Part shown: positions 57,885-64,000 of the stretch, piece after piece
Layout: the number at the start of each line of letters is the position of its first letter
How positions within the stretch are numbered: the stretch's first letter is position 1
Assembly: GCA_922989275.2 (NCBI GenBank)
Contig: OV277861.1
Coordinates: 24,768,479-24,832,478, forward strand
Reading direction: 5' to 3'
Origin: Gari tellinella
Taxonomy: Eukaryota > Mollusca > Bivalvia > Cardiida > Psammobiidae
Length of the DNA: 64,000 nucleotides
The notes under the pieces: model-generated
The model's input: the letters and a program-made list of their open reading frames with translations, nothing else
Told to the model about the DNA's origin: nothing
Database searches by the model: none
Made by a program: the position numbers and the translations under genes

Positions 57885-58345
57885 GTCAGAGGATAAAGGG
57901 ATCTTTCTATATATAGATAAAGGGATTCTTCTATACATATTTGATTGATAGATGATAAGGGGATGAATGATTAACAGCGAGTCAAGAGAAATTTCTATAG
58001 ATATAAATGATTGTTAGGTGATAAAGGGAAATTTCTATAGATATGATCGTCAGAGAATAAAGAGAAATTTCTATGTATATGAATGAATGTCAGAGGTTAA
58101 AGGGAATTTTTATAGATCGAATGAATATCAGAGAATAGAAAAAATTCAATGGGTATATAATTGATGACTGATCATTTGATATATCTGTAGATAAATGATT
58201 GATGGATGATAAAGGGAAACTTCTATAGATGAATGATTGATGGATGATAAAGGGATATAACTATAGATATAAATGATTGCCTGGGGATGAAGGCGAATTT
58301 ATATATATAACATATTGTTGGAGGATAAAGGGATTTTTTTTATAT
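57885..58345 (+). repeat. AT-rich minisatellite, roughly 40-bp units
   Basis: About ten degenerate units built from agaggataaagggaaattt then ctatagatatgaatgattg. Unit length varies, so the array looks old. Confidence 0.8.
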
Positions 58346-58554
58346 ATTTAATGATTGTCAAAAGTATATGAACAATGGCCTGTGACTATTTTTTCTCAGC
58401 TTTTGAAACACCGATACATATAAATTATATATATAATCATGAAATGAACGGCCTGAAAGGCCAAGTATGCTTAGTTTAAAGTCTTGTTATATTGGTACAA
58501 AGATGGTTCCATATGGCATGTATAGTAGCCTCTATCAGAGCTTTGGGTATGGTG

Positions 58555-58652
58555 AAGATTCTAATGAGTAGTCACAAATACTGGTTTGTGGAGACCATAA
58601 GGAGAAAATGTTAGAAACAGTCATTATACATTCTCTTATCTGGAGCTCCGTA
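58555..58652 (+). repeat. CAGGG-family right half
   Basis: gattctaatgagtagtcaca to ctcttatctggagctccg; the left half and hairpin partner arm are missing. Confidence 0.65.
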
Positions 58653-58668
58653 AAAAGCTGTTGCGGTC

Positions 58669-58927
58669 TTTATCTCTTTGCATTCTGGGTAATTTTTTGT
58701 CTGCAACAATTATTGTGGTCTGCTATTGCTCTAAAATAGGATTTTCAAAATTTCTTTTCCAACTAGGGTAGTCCATACAATGAAAAGGCCATTCTTTTAA
58801 AAAAGAAAGAAAAAGAATGTCAAACATTTTGGATCCCGAGCAGACTTTGCATTATGCGGTGTCTCACCTCGATCCTTACTGTTTGCACAGACAAGTACCA
58901 TTTTGCCGCTGGCATGCAAAGAGTTAT
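58669..58927 (+). mobile_element. TTAA-3 element, forward
   Basis: ttatctctttgcattctggg to gctggcatgcaaagagtta; P3 hairpin 58819-58887. An AAAAGAAAGAAAAAGAA patch precedes the core. Confidence 0.75.
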
Positions 58928-58929
58928 TT

Positions 58930-59150
58930 CTCCATCTCCCCTTCATTATCTCTATATCTCCATCTCTCATTCATTTCCTCTTCTCTCTCTCTCCCTCAAT
59001 TCCTCATCTTCTCTCTCACGCTCTTAACTTTCTCTAATAAAAAAATATCAATAGACATATTATTACATCCACATTGTCATGACAACAATCTGATATATGA
59101 CTATATAAACATTGTCATGACGACAATCTAAATTATCAAATATCTTCCAT
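58930..59150. repeat. CT-rich stretch and a short direct repeat
   Basis: 58930-59030 is tctctctccctc-like. The phrase cattgtcatgacracaatct appears at about 59073 and 59112. 59150-59410 holds nothing recognised. Confidence 0.7.
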
Positions 59151-59414
59151 AGCTTCATAAAGTTATTTGACATTTTAAGGTTTCTTTCTTTATAAATATG
59201 ATATTATTCCATTGCAAAAAAGTATTTTTGTGTTTATGCTAGAAGTCAAAGAACTGTCCAACAGAAATGGTATTATGTATATTGAGTGAACTGTCCTTGG
59301 CGGGAGTAAAAGTTGTATTTTATTACCGGTACACCCGGTAGTTCTGTTCCGTCAAACCTGTATTAAGCAACAGTTAATTAAAGATGCATGTTATTTGTAG
59401 AGACAGGTAAATGC

Positions 59415-59886
59415 TTAACCCATTACCCAATAAATACGACTTTTTACACCTTTCATTCCTCTATAGAAAAAAACCTCCATTTTATAGAGTATGCACCGTA
59501 AGAAATATTTTCTATATCCTAGAAAATGGAAGCTTAACTCTTTCCTCCCTGAAACTTTAAATGGACAACTCCAGTTTCAATTTTTGTCTAGTCCATTTGT
59601 GACTTTTAAGAGATGTTTTGTCAATTTCGGCATTACTGACAAACAGTGAAGACCCTGATCAGAGGGCTCCTTTCGGAGCCCTCTGATCTGGGCCTTCACT
59701 GTTTGCACAGGACAAGTGTATTATTCACATGTACACTGTTTGAAAAGACGCCTATATGCGGGACTAGGGTTCAAAGGGTTAAAGCAGGCTGAAAGCCCCT
59801 TAAGGCACATTCTGCTTTACATTCAACCTGCTTTAAGTGGTTTCCTGTCTTCAAAACTATAAAGGGGCTATTGGATAAAGGGTAAA
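59415..59886 (-). mobile_element. TTAA-1 element split by a TTAA-2 insert
   Basis: Outer reverse copy ttaacccattacccaataaa to ggctattggataaagggtaa. The insert (59534-59782) sits exactly at agcTTAAagcaggctg, the foot of the P1 hairpin, with TTAA on both sides. Confidence 0.88.
59534..59782 (+). mobile_element. TTAA-2 element, nested, intact
   Basis: TTAACTCTTTCCTCCCTGAA to gactagggttcaaagggttaa, 249 bp; P2 hairpin 59640-59706. Confidence 0.92.
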
Positions 59887-60206
59887 CCCTTTACCCCATA
59901 GCTGATTTCTAGTACTGAATATAGCTGGCCACTTAAAGCAGGTTGAAAGTAAAGCAGAATGTGCCTTAAGGCTCCTGCTTTACACTTACTTCTGTTAGAA
60001 TGTACAAAAGTTTTCTTATTATACATGTTCATGACTACATAGTTTTGATTAACTAGACTATTGATGAATCCTTCTTATAAGGATTAATCAACGGCCTGTT
60101 TTGTCAAAACTGGATGAAGAAGATGATGATGATGATGATAAATTGGAATTATTTTCTTCAATGCAGGAATGAATTAAATATGTGTATCAATGTAGTAATG
60201 GGTTAA
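59883..60206 (+). mobile_element. TTAA-1 element, forward, with internal insert
   Basis: taaaccctttaccccatagc to atgtagtaatgggttaa. The P1 hairpin is mostly lost and about 100 bp (60036-60142), including a (GAT)n run and a small hairpin aatccttcttataaggatt, is inserted in the right arm. Confidence 0.7.
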
Positions 60207-60299
60207 TGCAGGAAATAGAGATAGATAGATGCTTAATGCAGGAAAGATGTAATGCAGAAAGCTCCTTAAAGGAGTGACCTCCCTTAGGACTACCTGTCA

Positions 60300-60640
60300 A
60301 TTATTGAATTGTTGCTTAACAAGGACTTGAGACAAGTTCACTTAATAGTCATTCAGTATAATAGTAACTTGCTCCCGTGCGCAAAATGCTAATAGCTCAA
60401 GTTTGTGAATTATTCTTTATTTTACAATTTTTGTTTGAATTTGAACGGTGAGATCTGTTATAAAGGGTATTAGCTTTGAATGTTGTTTTTAATGTATTTT
60501 TTTAATTTAAATACTAAGTTAATAATTTATTTCTGATCTGTCATATAAGTAACATGTGTTATGCCCAATTTTTCACACCAAACTGTGTACGTTATGAATT
60601 TTGATTGAAATGGTAAATTTTCAGCGTTGTTTTTACAAAC
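60300..60640. other. AT-rich stretch, nothing recognised
   Basis: No repeat, exon or RNA gene seen. Confidence 0.5.
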
Positions 60641-60842
60641 CGACAGTGTAGACCCTGACCAGGAAACCCACTGATCAGGGTCTTTGATGAAGAGTACACT
60701 TCCTAAGGGAACCCACTGATTAGGGTCTGCACTATTTGTCATTTTACAATGAATTGTAAGAACAACCCTAAAAAGTCAAAAATGGACTAGACTGTATTTG
60801 AAAGGAGAATAGTCCATTTGAAGTTTCAGGGGTGAATGAGTT
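60640..60842 (-). mobile_element. TTAA-2 element, rearranged hairpin
   Basis: The P2 right arm (aacccactgatcagggtct and aacccactgattagggtctg) is present twice, 40 bp apart; the TTAA-2 arm to gaagtttcaggggtgaatga follows. Confidence 0.65.
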
Positions 60843-60948
60843 GAGCATTTACCTACATTCAGAGATCAACATGGTTTCACTGAATGAAGCCTATTAATGA
60901 AAAGTGTTGAAAGTTTTTTCTAAGACTTGACAGCTACATTTAACAGTT

Positions 60949-61199
60949 TAACCCTTTCCCTGATAGAAGCGACTTTTAGCACATGCATTTTATTCATCCG
61001 CTTAAGAAAATAGTTCCAATATAAACCGTACTGAATATGTGTCATATTTAATACTTTCCTTATTCTAGCTGGTAATAGCTTAAAGCAGGCTGAAAGTAAA
61101 GCAGAATGCGCCTTAGGGCGCATTCTGCTTTACTTTCAACCTGCTTTAAGTTGTCACCTATCTTCAATATTATAACTAGGCTATCAGGTAAAGGGTTAA
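60949..61199 (-). mobile_element. TTAA-1 element, variant ends, intact
   Basis: TTAACCCTTTCCCTGATAGA to ggctatcaggtaaagggttaa, 251 bp; P1 hairpin 61079-61149 with a perfect apex. Confidence 0.9.
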
Positions 61200-61227
61200 G
61201 GATAGAAGATTATATAGATAAATGATG

Positions 61228-61607
61228 TTTATCCTTTTACACCATAGAAATGCCCTTTAGCACATTCAATTTATTCCTCCACTGTAAAAACTGTTTCCAA
61301 TTTATACAGTCATGAACATATACCATTAGGAAAATATGTGTATCCTAGCTGATTATAGCTTAAAGCAGGCTGAAAGTATAGCAGAATGCACCTTAAGGCG
61401 CATTCTGAAAGTAAAGCAGAATGCGCCTTAAGGCACATTTTGCTTTACTTTCGACTTCTTTTAGTGGTCACCTGACTTCAAAAATAGAAACAGGCCTTTG
61501 GCTACTATCTGCTATAATATAGATATATTTCTTATGATACATATTCATGACTGCTTATTCATGGAACCATTTTCTTCAGTGTAAGAATAAATTAAATAAA
61601 GGGTTGA
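61228..61607. mobile_element. Composite of two TTAA-1 copies
   Basis: It starts as a reverse copy (tccttttacaccatagaaat) and ends as the right arm of a forward copy (ttaaataaagggttgagg). The P1 apex is duplicated in between (gcagaatgcaccttaaggcg then gcagaatgcgccttaaggca). 61610-61930 holds nothing recognised. Confidence 0.7.
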
Positions 61608-61932
61608 GGTAACATGAGTCTTCTGAGTTGTCATAACAGAATGGTTTAACTACATATTCCCTATGTTGAAATACATGTGCTATGGAATAATAATGGATGG
61701 ACCATGATATATGCATATAATATTTATGTTATGCAATGACATGATATAATTGACAGCAGTATTAGGAAATAGTCTTCAGTTGTTCCTGTCCAGTTCCCAG
61801 TCAGTGAAGCTGGCCAGACATTCACAAGTGTTGAATGAAGAAAGTTTTTATTATCTATTAATTTTGTTGTATATACATGTAGTTATTCTTTTATTTTATA
61901 TATCAGCTTGACAGGGTTTTGTTCAGTACTGT

Positions 61933-62599
61933 ATTGACCCATTACCCCATAACCAGTTTCTAGTATTGAAGATAGGTGACCACTTAACCCTTTCCCCAAT
62001 AGAAGCCCCTTTTAGCGCATTTAATATATCCTTCCACTGAAGAAAATAGTTCGAATTTATACAGTCAAAAAAATGTTCCAAAAGAAGTATTTTCTGTTTT
62101 CGAGTAGATGGTAGCTTAAAGCAGGCTGAAAGTAAAGCAGAATGCGCCTTAAGGCGCATTCTGCTTTACTTTCAACCTGCTTTAAGTAGTTGCCTATTTT
62201 CAAAACTAGAAAAAGACTATTAGGTAAAGGGTTAAAGCAGGCTGAAAGTAAAACAGAATGCGCCTTAAGGCACATTCTGCTTTACTTTCAGCCTGCTTTA
62301 AGCTACCATTTGCTAGGATATAGAAAATATTTATGACGGTACATATGCATGACTATTAAGTGGAACTATTTCCTTTAATGGAGGAACAAATTATAGGTGT
62401 GAAATGGCAAAATTTGTACCTCTGATATTCTGGTCAGGGTTCAAATTTCTCGATCAACACCTCATATTTTTAGATCGGTGTAAATGAGGTGTTGATCTGG
62501 CAACTTGTCTCCTGGAGTCGCGATATGACTGAAATACTGTTAAAGCGACTTAAAACCTAATTTCAACAACAAAGCAGATTTATGGGGTAACGGGTTAAA
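61933..62599 (+). mobile_element. TTAA-1 host with nested TTAA-1 and one unknown insert
   Basis: Host ttgacccattaccccataac to atttatggggtaacgggttaa. At ccacTTAAagcagg it holds a reverse variant copy (61984-62235), and its right arm is broken by ~165 bp (about 62408-62572) containing the inverted pair atcaacacctcat / atgaggtgttgat. Confidence 0.82.
61984..62235 (-). mobile_element. TTAA-1 element, variant ends, nested
   Basis: TTAACCCTTTCCCCAATAGA to gactattaggtaaagggttaa, 252 bp; P1 hairpin 62114-62186; exact TTAA on each side at the host hairpin foot. Confidence 0.92.
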
Positions 62600-62726
62600 A
62601 CTTCATTGGCTTGGTTCTATGTCAGTGTCAGGCTCTAGTTGTTACGGCTTCAGTTGTGTTCAATGTTCATTTATTCTCTTCCTGAAAAAAGTGCCTGATA
62701 GCTGCTTCCTACTACTCCATACTTCA

Positions 62727-63096
62727 TTGTTCCCTCACTACATCAACACCCATTGGGAGACAAAGATCGGGTGTGTTGTTCAGAGAGAGTTGTTATAGGG
62801 AGGGAAAAACTAATACTGTTAGAGTTATGAACATGATTCTGCTTACATTTGCAAACAGTTTGACCCCAGATCAGATGCAGCTTCAAACAGCGTCTGATCT
62901 GGGTTCAAACTGCTTGTCATTCATCTTTATGTTTCTTCTGCCGAATGTCCAATATGTACCTTTGAAAGAATCAGCAGACAACAATTATAAGCAGACGATA
63001 TTGCATCAGTGAAAGCATCTTGTTTTGAGAATTGCCACAAGCATTGTTGTTTGGAGGGAGTCATTGTTCAGATGGTGGTTGTAGGGAGGGAGTTGG
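62727..63096. mobile_element. TA-2 element, decayed ends
   Basis: cattgttccctcactacatc to ggttgtagggagggagtt; P3-type hairpin 62851-62920 (TTTGACCCCAGATCAGATGC). Same subterminal block cccattgggagacaaagatc as the copies at 608 and 53586. Confidence 0.75.
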
Positions 63097-63326
63097 GTAT
63101 ATAGATGATTAGTATTTAATTATGGAGAAATGGGTTAATCAATACCTATCATCCCTTCTAAATAAACATAGAAAATGTAGATCTAGATAAAAACACCCCC
63201 AATGCAACAATCTGACATATTTTGTTCCATGGCATTTTTTTTCCCATTGAATTATTAAGCCAAATGCCTAGCCTCCCAGGTTCCCTGGACTTTCAACTGT
63301 GTCATCTCTGATACGACATTCTCTGT

Positions 63327-63492
63327 TTAACCCATTACCCCATAAATACGCCCTTTTACGCCTTTAAATAATTTCTCTACTGAAGAAAATACTTCCAATT
63401 TATACTGTCGCAAATTAAAATCATAACAAAATGTTGCTTTAAGTGGTCACATATCTTCAAAACTAGAAACAGGCTATGGGGTAATGGGTTAA
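63327..63492 (-). mobile_element. TTAA-1 element with the hairpin deleted
   Basis: TTAACCCATTACCCCATAAA to ggctatggggtaatgggttaa, only 166 bp. Ends are perfect but the P1 palindrome is gone, except for tgctttaag. Confidence 0.88.
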
Positions 63493-63782
63493 GAAAGTAT
63501 TTGAGAACCATAAAAGAGTAATTTGATTTCAGACGGTTTTTACATGTCATATGCATTCAAACTCGATAAGTTTGTACACTGCATTATGTGTTAGGCTGTG
63601 TATAAATCGGGTGCAGACGAAGGTGGTTAGACTATTTAGAAAAAAGCATTTTAGTGCATTCTAATAAAACCTTGTCTTCCATTCTTGGCCTCTGTGCTTT
63701 GTAGACAGAATTTTACTGTTATACATACTAAAGCTGCACTTTACAATCACTCAAAGAATGGCTTGTATTAATATACATCATT

Positions 63783-63852
63783 TGCAAACAGTGCAGACCC
63801 AGATCAGAGGGATCCTTAAGGAGTTCACTGATCTGGGTCTGCACTGTTTGTC
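63783..63852. repeat. P2 hairpin core
   Basis: gcaaacagtgcagacccaga and mirror ending tgggtctgcactgtttg. 63500-63780 holds nothing recognised. Confidence 0.75.
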
Positions 63853-63949
63853 ATACTTGTAATTAGTTCAGTAAGAAATCCCTCGGTAGTCTGTTTGGAA
63901 ATTCACCATTGAAAGAGGTATATGTAAGAAACAGGAGGCTGCTAAACTC

Positions 63950-64000
63950 TTTGAACCCTAGTCACGCATATATGCGTCATTTGCAAATAGCGTACCTGTG
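63950..64000 (-). mobile_element. TTAA-2 element, left end only
   Basis: taaactctttgaaccctagt then cacgcatatatgcgtcattt, cut by the end of the window. Confidence 0.7.

Noticed and set aside
1..64000. CRISPR array or bacterial attachment sites from the many palindromic repeats
   Set aside because: Repeats are dispersed with their own ends and target duplications, not regularly spaced with unique spacers; the gene has introns.

Overview
The window is animal nuclear DNA, AT-rich and very repeat-dense. It holds one recognisable protein-coding gene: an AF4/FMR2-family (AFF, lilliputian/AFF4-like) transcription-elongation scaffold, plus strand, eleven exons from 34052 to 56399. The exon phases chain without a break into 987 residues from the ATG at 34059 and carry the family's serine-rich region, an AF9/ENL-binding-type peptide, basic nuclear-localisation sequence and the whole C-terminal homology domain. 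Upstream exons for the family's N-terminal third were not found. A bivalve or other mollusc is the best guess: an AFF gene with multi-kilobase introns, a CTCACCTGAGC-type repeat with GTCC/GTCT stretch (18085-20055), and TGACCTTGACCT intronic repeats are what I associate with bivalve genomes. This is recollection, not a search.

Layout: 1-34051 holds no exon I can recognise and is a mosaic of short inverted-repeat elements. 34052-36742 holds exons 1 and 2, exon 2 being 1.66 kb. 36743-56399 holds exons 3-11 in introns packed with the same elements. 56400-64000 is 3' UTR and downstream repeat mosaic, with a minisatellite at 57885-58345.

The repeats are the striking part. About a hundred copies belong to a few families of roughly 170-380 bp non-autonomous elements. 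Each family has its own terminal inverted repeat (TIR) and target-site duplication (TSD), yet nearly all have a 50-90 bp palindrome (hairpin) in the middle. Family names used below: TTAA-1 (ends TTAACCCATTACCCCATA), TTAA-2 (TTAACTCTTTCCTCCC, other end GGGTTCAAAGAGTTAA), TTAA-3 (TTAACTCTTTGCATGC), TTAA-4 and TTAA-5 (rarer), TA-1 (CAGTAAAACCTCTCTATTA), TA-2 (CAGTGCTCCCTCC), TA-3 (CAGTCAAACTT), TA-4 (CAGTATAACCTCCGTTATCC), TA-5 (CCCGGCTGTACTTTTTCC) and CAGGG (CAGGGCTCCAGATAAG). Hairpin cores: P1 (AAAGCAGGCTGAAAGTAAAG), P2 (CAAACAGTGTAGACCC), P3 (CAAACAGTTTGGATCC), P4 (AAAGCAAGATGAAAG, apex AGAAAGCTCC), P5 (CCTATGGTGTTACTACTC, apex GAATCGTCTC), P6 (Harbinger-like, apex GAATCGTCTT).

Related cores occur inside elements with unrelated ends, and nested copies prove exact TTAA or TA insertion, repeatedly at the TTAA at the foot of another element's hairpin. 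The CAGGG family shows duplicated target sites of varying length (5-8 bp). Two 1.05-1.1 kb elements are filled with short iterons; in one (47835-48942) the iterons run at a 10-bp, helix-phased period and switch orientation twice. These form the best candidate for an undescribed system: a community of transposons sharing hairpin modules and target sites.
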